From Bugula neritina (Eukaryota > Bryozoa > Gymnolaemata > Cheilostomatida > Bugulidae): DNA of 64,000 nucleotides. Made by a program: the position numbers and the translations under genes. Shown here piece by piece: positions 51,101-62,700 of this stretch (the first letter of the stretch is position 1; the number at the start of each line of letters is the position of its first letter). The notes under the pieces were generated by a model. The model saw only the letters and a list, made by a program, of their open reading frames with translations. It had not been told where the DNA came from and did not search any database. The stretch covers positions 124,001 through 188,000 of the forward strand of contig OZ037765.1 in the NCBI GenBank assembly GCA_964035545.1, written 5' to 3'.

Positions 51101-54034
51101 GTGTTGCTATGGTTACTGTATACACGTGTGTTGCTATGGTTACTGTGTACACGTGTGTTGCTATGGTTACTGAGTACACGTGTGTTGCTATGGTTACTGT
51201 ATACACGTGTGTTGCTATGGTTACTGTGTATACGTGTGTTGCTATGGTTACTGTATACACGTGTGTTGCTATGGTTACTGAGTACACGTGTGTTGCTATG
51301 GTTACTGTATACATGTGTGTTGCTATGGTTACTGTATACACGTGTGTTGCTATGGTTACTGTGTACACGTGTGTTGCTATGGTTACTGTATACACGTGTG
51401 TTGCTATGGTTACTGTATACACGTGTGTTGCTATGGTTACTATCCACCTAGTAATTGCTGTGTTCTGTTGACAGTCAAAGAGGAACAGACGTCCTCCTCA
51501 GAAATGGACTCCAGTTGATGGGCCAATCACAGCAGACGTCACATACGCAGTGAGTGCATTTCTCTATACTCTATATTGTCTATACTCTACTGTCTACAGT
51601 CTGATGTGTAGTCACAGTCTGTAGAAATCTTACAGAAACCTTAGTGCGTGTTTCTTGTACTCATTTCAGCATGGGTACGTGGATGAGACGCCTCGACCTA
51701 TTTTAGAGCCTTCTAAACCCGAGAAGAGAGTCAGTAAAGGACTTCTATCCAGTAATATCAGTTTGATGGGTTGCTCTGAGTTTGACGGGGATAAGTTCGT
51801 GAGTTGATGACCTTGACCTCTCTACTACTTGATCTCTCTCTACTACTTGATCTCTCTACTACTTGATCTCTCTACTACTACTTGATCTCTCTACTACTTG
51901 ATCTCTCTACTACTTGATCTCTCTACTACTTGATCTCTCTCTACTACTTGATCTCTCTACTACTTGATCTCTCTACTACTTGATCTCTCTACTACTTGAT
52001 CTCTCTCTACTACTTGACCTCTCTACTACTTGATCTCTCTACTACTTGACCTCTCTACTACTTGATCTCTCTACTACTTGATCTCTCTACTACTTGATCT
52101 CTCTACTACTTGATCTCTCTACTACTTGATCTCTCTACTACTTGATCTCTCTACTACTACTTGATCTCTCTACTACTTGATCTCTCTACTACTTGATCTC
52201 TCTACTACTTGATCTCTCTACTACTTGATCTCTCTACTACTACTTGATCTCTCTACTACTTGATCTCTCTACTACTTGATCTCTCTACTACTTGATCTCT
52301 CTACTACTTGATCTCTCTATTACTTGATCTCTCTACTACTTGATCTCTCTACTACCTGTTCACCTTCTAGAAAGCGCCGTACGATGTAATCCTGGAGTCC
52401 ACGGCTGCCATTGTGATGGACGTCCACAGCCACTTGTGTAAGACAGAAGTAATTGGTCTGTTAGGGGGCGTCTATAACTCCACCCGCAATGTAGTGACTG
52501 TGGTGAGAGCTGAACCGTGCTCCTCTACGAGTACTTCTCTGCACTGCGACATGGACCCAGGTAGTGTAGTGTAGTGTAGTGTAGTGTAGTGTAGTGTAGT
52601 GTAGTGTAGTGTAGTGTAGTGTAGTGTAGTGTAGTGTAGTGTAGTGTAGTGGGGGTTGTCCCTCTTTATTATTCCAACACTGATTGCTCTTCAAATATCA
52701 GCTGATTATGACTCGTCTCCCCTTGAGTTGTCCTCATGACTCATATCTCTGTTCTAGTATCTCAGACGGAGGCTGGAGAGACTATCAAGCACTGCGGACT
52801 ACAGGTGGTCGGGTGGTACCATTCCCACCCTACCTTTGCGCCCAACCCATCTCAGCAAGGTACTCCGCTACAGTCTACTCTCTAGTTCTTAGTCTATACC
52901 TGCGTGTGTAGAGTATATTATACCTGCGTGTGTAGAGTATATTATACCTGCGTGTGTAGAGTATATTATACCTGCGTGTGTAGAGTATATTATACCTGCG
53001 TGTGTAGAGTATATTATACCTGCGTGTGTAGAGTATATTATACCTGCGTGTGTAGGGTATATTATACCTGCGTGTGTAGAGTATATTATACCTTTTACAG
53101 ATATAGATTCCCAGAGAATATTCCAGAACTGGTTCTCCTCTGGGGGAGACAACTTTCTGGGAGTGATAGTCAGTCCTTACAACCCCCTCAACCCGTCCCC
53201 CATCTCTCAGATCACCTGCTTCACTACGTACAGGGACGACGCTAAGGCTATCAGTGAGTATGGACCTAGGGCTGCTGCTGTTTTCTTCTCCTCCACAAGT
53301 CATCTGCTTCCTCTCTCAGCACTGTTGTGTATGTTGAAGGTATTCCCTTCAAGTTCAACTACCGAGTGCAGACAACTCCAAATTCACTAGAGCTATCCAC
53401 TCTTGTGACGAGGTTGAAGAAGTTACTTCTCATGTACAGGAGTTACGAGCACCTGGTGGACCTCCTGGACTCTTACAGGACAGACGCCGATATCTCCGCT
53501 CTTGAGAAGGTAATGTGTCAACAGAGAGAGTAATGTGTCAGCATAGTGAGTATTGTGTCAGCAGAGTGAGTATTGTGTCAGCAAATAGAGTAATGTGTCA
53601 GCAGATAGTAATGTGTCAGCAGAGAGAGTATTGTGTCATCAGAGAGTATTGTGTCAGCAGAGAGAGTAATGTGTCAGCAGAGAGTATTGTGTCAGCAGAT
53701 AGTAATGTGTCAGCAGAGAGAGTATTGTGTCAGCAAATAGAGTAATGTGTCAGTAGATAGTAATGTGTCAGCAGATAGTAATGTGTCAGCAGAGAGAGTA
53801 TTGTGTCAGCAAATAGAGTAATGTGTCAGCAGAGAGTAATGTGTCAGCAGAGAATATTGTGTCAGCAGAGAATATTGTGTCAGCAGAGAGTAATGTGTCA
53901 GCAGAGAGAGTATGTTTGTGTTGTAGCTGCTGCTTTCTCTGGAAGATCATCTCATCACAGCAGACGTTGGCAAAGTGGACACGAGACTCCTGCTTGAAGA
54001 TGTGAAGTTTATTATTAGTACTCATTTTCACTGA
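45109..54034 (+). CDS. MYSM1: MYSM1 histone H2A deubiquitinase (SANT-SWIRM-MPN), 19 exons, 933 aa
   Basis: MYSM1 removes monoubiquitin from histone H2A and relieves Polycomb-type repression in the nucleus. Exons: 45109-45167, 45748-45793, 45972-46136, 47124-47216, 47525-47568, 47734-48480, 48591-48673, 48884-49205, 49590-49720, 50460-50549, 50789-50850, 50977-51015, 51475-51549, 51670-51798, 52371-52560, 52758-52859, 53101-53227, 53320-53509, 53927-54034; sum 2802 nt. SANT spans about 75-121 ([13 protein letters not shown], then [20 protein letters not shown]). SWIRM spans about 475-564 ([32 protein letters not shown]). The MPN domain starts at about 696, with catalytic E721 and the JAMM motif H780-S-H782-P...S790-x2-D793 intact, so an active metalloprotease is predicted. 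Human MYSM1 is 828 aa; the excess is largely a 144-residue repeat in exon 6. Least certain: the ends of exons 10 and 11 and the intron 17 donor. Confidence 0.92.
45158..45735 (+). repeat. 30-bp minisatellite carrying the MYSM1 exon-1 donor, 19 copies
   Basis: Exon 1 ends ATCTCAGA followed by GTAAGTATATGTT. The same 30-base unit (AATATCTCAGAGTAAGTATA plus TGTTAGTATA) is repeated to the end of intron 1, so there are 19 tandem copies of the exon-intron junction. Most retain AGA before GTAAGT; three or so have GTGAGT or GTATGT. In the exon-1 frame the first intron codons are GAG TAA, so only the first donor gives a productive message. Unspliced readthrough or any later donor terminates at once. 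Confidence 0.93.
45800..45970 (+). repeat. 21-bp minisatellite filling MYSM1 intron 2
   Basis: About eight copies of CATATACTCTACTATGTATA plus G. The last one runs into the exon-3 acceptor TACTCTACACAG, which is a modified unit. A plus-strand frame runs through the array into exon 3 because the unit is a multiple of three. Confidence 0.9.
46140..47095 (+). repeat. AT-rich repeat filling MYSM1 intron 3
   Basis: Alternating segments ATATATCGTGTAATATATAC and TATATCATGTAATATATCGT in blocks of 15-31 bases, with variants TGTGATATAGTG. The array occupies almost the entire 987-bp intron between the SANT-encoding exons. Larger blocks of about 100-150 bp (46380, 46440, 46680, 46740) recur in the same order. 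Confidence 0.88.
47222..47478 (+). repeat. 21-23 bp minisatellite in MYSM1 intron 4
   Basis: About 12 copies of GTGTGGTTTACACTAGACAG with G or GG added. The array begins within 10 bases of the exon-4 donor (AAGGTATACAGG). The acceptor side is about 45 bases of unique sequence with a good pyrimidine tract. Confidence 0.9.
47786..48217 (+). repeat. Coding minisatellite in MYSM1 exon 6: 16 units of 27 bp
   Basis: Exactly 16 units of 27 bases encode a nine-residue repeat S-(T/V/I)-Q-A-P-(A/T)-H-(S/T)-A (residues 154-297, with a few substitutions such as PTVST). The frame is fixed independently: exon 5 to exon 6 phase gives [20 protein letters not shown] before it, and the same frame stays open for 88 codons after it. 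The true frame has no internal ATG, while the frames beginning with ATG or GTG are spurious Cys- or Leu-rich shadows. The segment lies between SANT and SWIRM, a disordered linker in the family. Confidence 0.88.
48690..48880 (+). repeat. 18-bp minisatellite in MYSM1 intron 7
   Basis: Ten copies of GTAGGTGTGGTTACCTAC or ACCTAG. Each unit contains TAGGTAGGT, which has both an AG and a GTAGGT donor-like core. The array ends against the exon-8 acceptor CTGTTGTAG. Confidence 0.9.
49230..49490 (+). repeat. 20-bp pyrimidine minisatellite in MYSM1 intron 8
   Basis: Seven copies of CCTACCCTACCCTACTCTCT, then TCTCCTACCCT variants, then six copies of CCTCTACTCTA. It resembles telomeric repeats at a glance but the period is 20. 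It provides a long polypyrimidine tract 100 bases before the exon-9 acceptor. Confidence 0.9.
49721..50425 (+). repeat. 27-bp minisatellite from the MYSM1 exon-9 donor, plus a 24-bp array
   Basis: Intron 9 opens with the donor GTAAGTATTCAGTTATCT. The same block follows about 18 more times as CAGTATTCAGTTATCTCCCC then TCACTTA. In every later copy GTAAGT has become CTTACAGT, so the donor copy has turned into an acceptor-like TTACAG. At 50313-50425 there are about five copies of a 24-base unit GTTGGAAACACGTCACAACT plus GATT. The exon-10 acceptor used (CACAG at 50459) lies just beyond it. Confidence 0.85.
51016..51442 (+). repeat. 27-bp minisatellite filling MYSM1 intron 12
   Basis: About 16 copies of GTTGCTATGGTTACTGTATA plus CACGTGT. 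The first copy begins at the donor (AAGGTGAGTGTTGCTATGG). All units are multiples of three, giving long frames on both strands that are not proteins. Confidence 0.92.
51811..52362 (+). repeat. 16-bp minisatellite in MYSM1 intron 14
   Basis: About 33 copies of CTACTACTTGATCTCT with occasional CT or CTA additions. It fills the intron from 12 bases after the exon-14 donor to about 10 bases before the exon-15 acceptor TTCTAG. Confidence 0.93.
52561..52650 (+). repeat. (GTAGT)n pentanucleotide starting at the MYSM1 exon-15 donor
   Basis: Exon 15 ends GACCCAG and the intron begins GTAGTGTAGT, continuing for about 18 units of GTAGT/GTGTA. The donor is the first unit, so up to 18 shifted GT sites lie immediately downstream of the true one. 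Confidence 0.93.
52905..53095 (+). repeat. 23-bp minisatellite in MYSM1 intron 16
   Basis: Eight copies of ATACCTGCGTGTGTAGAGTA plus TAT, ending at the exon-17 acceptor ATACCTTTTACAG, whose first bases are again part of the unit. It separates the two exons carrying the JAMM histidines and aspartate. Confidence 0.92.
53510..53918 (+). repeat. 17-20 bp minisatellite starting at the MYSM1 exon-18 donor
   Basis: The exon ends GAGAAG and the intron starts GTAATGTGTCAACAGAGAGA. About 22 further units read GAGTAATGTGTCAGCAGAGA, with GTATTGTGTCAG variants. Each copy keeps a (G)AG-GTAATG-like donor context and a CAG acceptor-like element. Confidence 0.92.
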
Positions 54035-55056
54035 GAACTAACTGTGCACTGTCTACTCTGTATACTCACTCCTCTGTATGCTCACTACTCAGATTGACCT
54101 TTGACCTACGTCTATAACAGTATAGATAGCCATGACGTAGATGTTTTACTGTTCTATTGTATTCTGTTGAATATCTCTTATTTTTTAATGTCTAACATAA
54201 CAAATGTTTGCTCTAAATATGCTATAACCACAATATTTATTCTTTGTAAATAAATGAAGATGTAGAAGTTAACTTACTCAACCAACCAATACTCTTTGCT
54301 TTCTCTCCAATCTGTTTGTTCTATACCTTATTCTACACCTTATTCTATACCTTATTCTACATCTTATTCTATACCTTATTCTGTACCTTATTCTACACCT
54401 TATTCTACATCTTATTCTACACCTTATTCTGCACCTTATTCTACATCTTATTCTATACCTTATTCTGTACCTTATTCTATACCTTATTCTACACCTTATT
54501 CTATACCTTATTCTACACCTTATTCTGTACCTTATTCTGCACATTATTCTACATCTTATTCTACACCTTATTCTGTACCTTATTCTACACCTTATTCCAC
54601 ACCTTATTCTATACCTTATTCCACACCTTACCTAGAAGTAACTATATACAAGATAGTCTCTATGCATACTTCAGGCTACACTATACTAAGGCAATCATGT
54701 TACACCTCATTCATTGCACACGGCTCAAGTGGCTTGCCTCATTTCCTCTCCAATACAGTGTGATCTTACAGTGATTATTATTTTAATCACCAAGTCTTAT
54801 GCTTGAAGTAAAATCAATATTATCACAAGCTTCCTTTTGCTTTATTGGAACAGTATTAGACTAGATTCATAAATTACAAGACATATTAGTTTGATGTCAC
54901 GGCATTAGAGACATTATTGTGTAGGTGTCAATAGCGTTACCTTGCAGCTAATGTGTTGCAATAATTATGTTATTTGCTGACTGTAACTGTTAGCTAGCTG
55001 GCAGCGTAGGCAATCATTAGCTAGCTGACGGCATCTACCTGCCTCTGTGTTACCAG
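54035..55056. repeat. MYSM1 3' region and a 12-bp minisatellite
   Basis: A polyadenylation signal AATAAA lies at 54249-54254, about 215 bases past the MYSM1 stop. At 54315-54640 there are about 27 copies of a 12-base unit, TTATTCTACACC, with TACACC, TATACC, TGTACC and CATC variants; the resulting Tyr-Thr-Leu-Phe and Arg-Ile-Arg-Cys frames are artefacts. The rest is unique DNA without coding signal. Confidence 0.8.
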
Positions 55057-56110
<1,054 letters not shown>

Positions 56111-56607
56111 CCAATAGCATTGGAAGCTAATCATGTTAGCCTACATTCCAATAACATGAGATAATTTAGTTTATAGCCCGAGGGCTGAGCTACCAACTTG
56201 TTTGTAACTTGGTTGTGCCTTGAGCAGCTATTTCAAAACTCAACTTGGAATTGAGAAATTAATTGCATGTTTCAAGATGAGCATTGTTGGTCTGTTGACT
56301 GTGAGGCTGCCGTTACTAGTCAGCAAACATCTTGTAGTTATGTTACTCACATTCTACTTACACTCAGTTACTTACACTCAGTTACTTACGATCTCTACTA
56401 AGTATTGTACTTACATCAACATCCTGTTAAAAGCACTTGTAATTTGATTAGCATGTGAATTATGTTTTATAGAGAAAGTATTTTATTGGTTAATCAACTT
56501 ATTCTGTTCTCGGGAGAGTAAAAGCTGATGGATATTTAAAAGGACGTGTTTTGAGTTTAGCAGTTATGTAACATATGTAGTACTGCTGCCAAAGGTCAGC
56601 ACCTTAT

Positions 56608-57396
56608 CACGGGCTTTCCATGTACCGATCTCAGATCGATCTCAGCGGGATCGATCTGAGAAATGTGCTCAGCTCGATCATTTTTCCATGAGAGTGTCAG
56701 ATCGATCTCTCGGAGTTGCCTCCTCTTAGGTGAAGACTACTTTAATAGTATATTTTTTTCACTCACCTAAGTGATAAAAGCTACTGCTGTTGAAAAACAA
56801 AATTTTCATAGTCTAAAATTTAACGTCAGCTATAAACTCTACGCAGTAAAGCTTTCAATATGAAGTAATTTGGCCAATTTAAGATAATTTATTTTAATAT
56901 TTTAGCTTGGCAGCTTATATAAAATTAATAGCTGTTGTGCAGCTTATTCATAAACTTACGGGACTATTAGGCTTAAAATTACGCAGCAATTAACTAATGA
57001 CAGTGCGTTATACTGGTCGTTTAAATTCAATTTAAATGCTCTCACTTTTTGTATCTTCTACCGTCTATAATTTTACATAATTAAGTTTTCTTAATCATTT
57101 TACTAAAGGTCAAAGTTTTGTCACTTGAAAAAATGGCTATCCTAATTATTAAGTACTTTGCTTAGTAATTAACAATAAGTTATCATTTTCATTAGCAGAC
57201 AACATTTTAGCGAGCAGTCATTTTTCTACTTCCCGGATCGATCTTTCGTCTTTCCATGGTCTTATTGCTATGAGATCGATCTGAGTTCGAGCTCTACAGA
57301 CCGACCAGCTCAGAACGACTGAGATCGATCTTTGACGTCTTTCCATGGATCGATCTCCCTGAGATCGATCTGAGATCGGTACATGGAAAGCCGGTG
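56608..57396. mobile_element. 789-bp MITE with about 49-bp TIRs and TAT target duplication
   Basis: Left end CACGGGCTTTCCATGTACCG then ATCTCAGATCGATCTCAG. The right end is the reverse complement with about three differences. It is flanked by TAT on both sides. About a dozen GATCGATCT or close motifs cluster in the subterminal 150 bp at each side, which look like transposase-binding repeats. The centre is AT-rich and non-coding. The element interrupts one unit of the minisatellite that continues at 57397, which allows the empty site to be read directly. Confidence 0.85.
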
Positions 57397-58270
57397 TATG
57401 TAGTATATGTAGTGCTGCTGTCAAAGGTCAGCACGTTATGTAATATATGTAGTGCTGCTGTCAAAGGTCAGCACGTTATGTAATATATGTAGTGCTGCTG
57501 TCAAAGGTCAGCAGGTTATGGGAAGTTGGAAGACAAGCTATATATACATAAACTAAAGTCGACTCTTTCATACCGTTGAATGCTTTCAGTGAATCCATAG
57601 CTTTGAATGATATGAAATTCTGACACCAGCTTATTATCTTGAATTAGAATATTAGAGGGTTGATTATCCCCCCCATCCTATCCTACAATAGGGGAAGCTT
57701 AGCTCTCCCACTATTCTATATAAAAGGCAGGGGCAGTAATGAACAAGAGGGCCTGTGTTATAGTAATACTCTCAGCTTACGCCTCAAACTAAAACCCAAA
57801 GATACTAAACACTCAGCTTAATGCATTTTCTTCACTACTTGACCGAAATGTCAGACTATGAAAGAGCACATAACTCCTTGTTTTGACTCCATAAGTGGCC
57901 AGCTGTTTGCTTTGAGTCCATCTGAGGTAGCAGCAGGTTATCTGATATTGTATTGATTTGTGTGTCGTACTACATGCAGTATAGTATATACAGAGTATTA
58001 TATTACAGTATAGTATATACAGAGTATTATACTACAGTATAGTATATACAGAGTATTATATTACAGTATAGTATATACAGAGTATTATATTACAGTATAG
58101 TATATACAGAGTATTATATTACAGTATAGTATATACAGAGTATTATACTACAGTATAGTATATGCACTATAGTGTAATATATTACAGAGTATATACAGAG
58201 TATAGTGTAATATATTACAGAGTATATACAGAGTATAGTGTAGTATATCACAGAGTATATACAGAGGTAT
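57397..58270. repeat. 40-bp minisatellite and a GTATATACAGAG repeat
   Basis: At 57397-57520 about three copies of a 40-base unit contain GTAGTGCTGCTGTCAAAGGT, with a fourth diverged copy left of the MITE (56560-56607). At 57975-58265 about ten copies of a 30-36 base unit contain AGTATAGTATATACAGAGTA. 57520-57970 is unique sequence including CCCCCCATCC and no gene. Confidence 0.85.
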
Positions 58271-58705
58271 ATTGAACAGCTAGAGCTAGAGTTGTGAACT
58301 TTTGACCTCATGTATTGATTCATCATATTATATCAAGTACTGAGTCACACCTGTTAACATGTGTCAACAGTCCATATAAGTGACTCCTTAGAGAGTTGTC
58401 TACTTCCTGACAAGGAAACTAATCCTTAAAAACATCAGTGAGAGATTCCATCACATGGCGTCTCACAGGAAGCTGAGGTGGCTTCATTTCGTACAACAAG
58501 TATAATTCTATTCAGTAGACTAAAGATAGCTGCAACAGATGTCCTAAATGACTCTTTACTCCTTTCACTACGCACTCTCACGCTATATAACACTGTAGAG
58601 ATAGTATATTATGTTGACATAGTACACTGTAGTGCTTACACTTCAGTGCTTACATGTGTTTATATTGTGCTTACAGGGTGCTGCCCTGTAAATACAAACA
58701 AACCA

Positions 58706-59338
58706 ATGGAAAGCCAGATAGAGCAGACGCCAGAAGATGCAGAAGAACATCAGACAGAACGCTCAAAGGCCGGATGCTATCAGTTCTTTGGTATCAAATC
58801 ACACTTACATCACTTCTACGACTACAACAACCACACCGATGACAGTAGCTCCGCCCACTTTCTTCTCAAACCGAAAAGATCCAAACGCTGCTCGCCAATT
58901 CTCTGGAAAGTCTTACTTTGGTTCGGCATCAACTCTTTGGTGTTCGGAGCCATCTTAATCCTAGTCAGTCACTTTACTCCACGGAAAGAAACTCTGCAGA
59001 CCTCCTCTGATGAAAGGTTTGCTCTCGTCGACAAAAAAGCATCTCGAGTGAATGCAACACTAGATATCTTAGCAACAGTGGGAGTTGTGTGCTTTTGTGT
59101 AGCCGGAACACTCGTTATAATAGCAATAGTCTTGCCGACTTACTTCAGTCAATACTGCTTTGAAGATCGTGACACGAATGAAGAGACTATGTCGTTGTAC
59201 TCGAGTGCGCCGTCCAACGAGCCGCGGAGTCCTGTTGAAAGGTCAGTACCGGCCACACAACTCATACGTAGCGTTCAACCTAAACGGCTGTCCAGTGAGT
59301 CTGGTGTGATTGACACCCGCTATGACCGTATTGAATAA
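58706..59338 (+). CDS. Neurensin-like two-transmembrane protein, 210 aa
   Basis: Neurensins are small membrane proteins of neuronal vesicles. Evidence: the order CYQFFGIKSHLHHFYDY, a basic stretch, TM1 at about 66-89, a polar loop with FALVDKKASRVN, TM2 at about 119-147 and a short polar tail reproduces the neurensin/TMEM74-type layout (Cys-Cys-x-YGVRSYLHxFYE-like N-terminus and loop V-L-D-x-x-A-x-x-Y/V-N). The frame is open upstream to 58478, but an acceptor-like TGCTTACAG just before 58676 makes an upstream intron likely. I chose the ATG at 58706; a start further up is possible. The C-terminal 60 residues are Ser/Arg-rich, longer than in vertebrate relatives. Stop TAA follows DTRYDRIE. Confidence 0.72.
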   Translation: MESQIEQTPEDAEEHQTERSKAGCYQFFGIKSHLHHFYDYNNHTDDSSSAHFLLKPKRSKRCSPILWKVLLWFGINSLVFGAILILVSHFTPRKETLQTSSDERFALVDKKASRVNATLDILATVGVVCFCVAGTLVIIAIVLPTYFSQYCFEDRDTNEETMSLYSSAPSNEPRSPVERSVPATQLIRSVQPKRLSSESGVIDTRYDRIE

Positions 59339-59786
59339 TACTTGAAACTCAAACTACCTCCATATAGGCTACTAACTACTAGGAAATTGCTACACTATCA
59401 ATACAAGATTGACTCGATACAAATGAGCTGATCAGAGTGATTCCTTAAGACCACTGATGATGATGATGGTAGACTCAGTCATCAAGTTTATTATATTACA
59501 AAACGTATTTTTCCAAAAATAATTTTAAATTAAAATGGTTATTATATACAAAGTTGAAAAACATTAGCTTTGTTAGTTGAATTATGTAATATATATTGTT
59601 ACAAATTATTATTATATAGTTATATTGATAAAATATATTACAGCATGCGCCAGTATTATTCACTCACAGCTGCTTCATTTAGTTATTTTTATTATTTTTA
59701 GACTATGTCAATCAGTTAATGGAGTTGAATTTTGTCTGTTGAACATTTCATATTATAACTGAGTAATCAGCATCACTTTTGCACTT

Positions 59787-62700
59787 CTAATAGTAGAATG
59801 GAATACAGAAACAGAGCTTATAGTAACTATAACCAAATGTTTTCATAGACTTCCGGGAGTTCAGTGGGGAGGGGGTATACTGGCCCGTCTTCTGCACCGA
59901 GACTCTACTAGATCCACTTCCTGCTATGATTGTATATAAATGATTCTTTTGAGTGCTTCACGGGATGGTAGGCTCCTAGAAATTTACATTGCAGTGATTG
60001 GCTAACTTATATTAACTACATTGCAGCGATTGGCTACTACTACATTATGTAATTAACATTGTGATTATTTGCACACATATTAGTTTATTATGGAAGTATT
60101 ACTAAAGGAAGGAGTTATCCTCTCATACTGATTGTTAGCTATAAACAGAGCTGCTATGGGTTGTCTAATAGCATATTGGTAGACAACTCTCATTACATTG
60201 CCTCGGTGCGACTTCAACTGTTAGCCAACGCCGACACATTTTAGGAACAACAATCTCACCTGGACCAGGGATAGTCTTGTCAGCGACCAGATCATGCCAT
60301 CTGCTGCTGCTCGACACAAACACTGAGGAGGACATGTAGTGTTTGGAGGGTCCCTCGTAGTCCCGCAAGTCATAAGCTCCTGGCCCTGGGGCTACAGGAG
60401 GAACTGGCACGGGCATAGCTGGGGCCGAGAGACAGAGGTAGTGCTTCTTTCTGCACAACACAAACAGTACTTACTAGTAGATAGTACTTACTAGTAGATA
60501 GTACTTACTAGTAGATAGTACTTACTAGTAGATAGTACTTACTAGTAGATAGTACTTACTAGTAGATAGTACTTACTAGTAGATAGTACTTACTAGTAGA
60601 TAGTACTTACTAGTAGATAGTACTCACTAGTAAATAGTCTCAATACTCACGGGTAGAGAGTCTTGTTGGCCGGGTCCACAGGCTCGTGGGGCTTGTATGT
60701 CCCGGGACCAGGGTTCTGCAAGACATGGAAGGAGTGAATATAAAACAAAAAAGAACATAATAAGGGGGAATTCAAGCTAAGCAGTTGCAGTATATCTAAT
60801 GTGATGAGCTTGAAAAGGAAATAAAGAGAGGCAACTCCAGTTCACCCAAACTATTATTCACTAGACTCTCCGAAACTTTCAACACTCGCAAGCAAACTGC
60901 ACAGACAAACAGACAGACATGCTTTTCAGTTTGGAGAACAAATGACAAACAAATAAATCATAACTCACTAAATTTTTGGGAAAGAAGTTGCGATCTCCTT
61001 TTGACTTGAAACTTGACTCATAGTAAACAGATTCGGGCTTCACGTTTTGGTCGTTGACTTCGTACTGCCCTGTGACAGAGAAGTCACAAGTATGAAGTAG
61101 ACGCATGGAAAGTGAGCTAGGATAAAAATAGTCTAATTTCTATACTTGCTACAGACCTGGGGCGGGGTTGCCTCTCTTGTCCACCAAACATGATTCTCGT
61201 TTCGTCTGTGATTTGAAAGCTGCACCAGCAGAAACATTGTTTACTTTTCCTTTAGGCACCATCTTAGGCTGTGAAGATACAGGAAACAGATAATTTATAG
61301 TATCTCTCTAGGAGTTGTCCACTCATGTGATTAGCATGTCATGTGAATAGCTGGTGTTTTAATCAATTACATAACCGTAGGTTTTCAAATCCATAAGAAA
61401 CAAAATTTAATTTCCGTTTAAAAAAAAAGACAAAAAAGAAGACAACGTTAAAATCTGAATAGAAAGTATAACAGCAGCTGATGACAAAAACACACTGCAT
61501 AGAGCCTCACATTATATGCTGCCGGTGAAGGCAGCACTTCCTGTCTGCTGTGGGACTGAGCTATAGGCTGATGAAAGTTACTAGTATTAGCCTTATTGAA
61601 GTCTGCTTTGCTCTGCAACAGGTTGGGTAGGGCGTACTTCCCTGGGCCCGGCCCGCTAGGCAGGTTGGTTCGAGCTACTCTCCTGTCTTTAGACGCGAAT
61701 CCTCCCAAACCTTTCTTACTGAAGGATTCGGGTTTTCCCACATAAGTGATGTGACCGACGTAGGACCCTGGGCCAGGGTTTTCATTCTGAAAATCATTTC
61801 AAAGCACATGACACTGAATCAACACAACCTAACTGCCTTGGACCAATCAGCATGCTGTACGGTCTCAGTGAACCAATCAGCATGTTGTACGGTCTCAGTG
61901 AACCAATCAGCATGTTGTACGGTCTCAGTTTATACAATCTATCAGAGTGAATGAGTGAGTGACTCACCAGCACATTATCTGAGAACCTTCTAGATTGGCC
62001 TAAGAACCCTTTCCTGTCGGAGTTGTCTGTCACAATAGTCTGATACTTTGTGGGAATTGACGACGTGGCTGCGATGACTCCATGGCCTGATGACAACAAA
62101 TAAATAACAATAAGCAAATAACCAAAATAATCGTTTTGATAATCAAATGAAGTCTTGAGAAAATTACTGCAAAGTTTGAACTTAAAATTGAAACCAAGCA
62201 GCCGCAATGTACAATAAACTGAATTATATTTACTCAAATATTACATACGAAAGCTCATATAATTTAAAATATTTGCCTAAACTTTCAGCCCTACTTGCTG
62301 TCACTAAATCTTACTACTGACAACTATCAATGTTGGGCAGACAAACTAAATGGATCACAGCAGCAATATACTGTTATCCCTTTACATGAGACACCATAAC
62401 ACACTCCACCAGTAAGTGTCAACCTCTCATCAGTAAGTGTCAACCTCTCAGCAGTAAGTGTCAACCTCTCATCAGTAAGTGTCAACCTCTCATTAGTGAG
62501 TGTCAACCTCTCATCAGTAAGTGTCAACCTCTCATCAGTAAGTGTCAACCTCTCATTAGTAAGTGTCAACCTCTCATCAGTAAGTGTCAACTTCTTATCA
62601 GTAAGTGTCAACCTCTCATCAGTAAGTATAAGTATAAATATTATATTTAATAATCATAATTATAATCTAAAGATTCAAAGTAGACTGAAAAGTAAATCAT

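Noticed and set aside
53221-53390. A frame break in the MPN domain of MYSM1 that might mark a pseudogene
   Set aside because: A 92-nt intron (53228-53319, GTACAG to CTCTCAG) restores the conserved reading [20 protein letters not shown], and the rest of the gene is intact including all catalytic residues.
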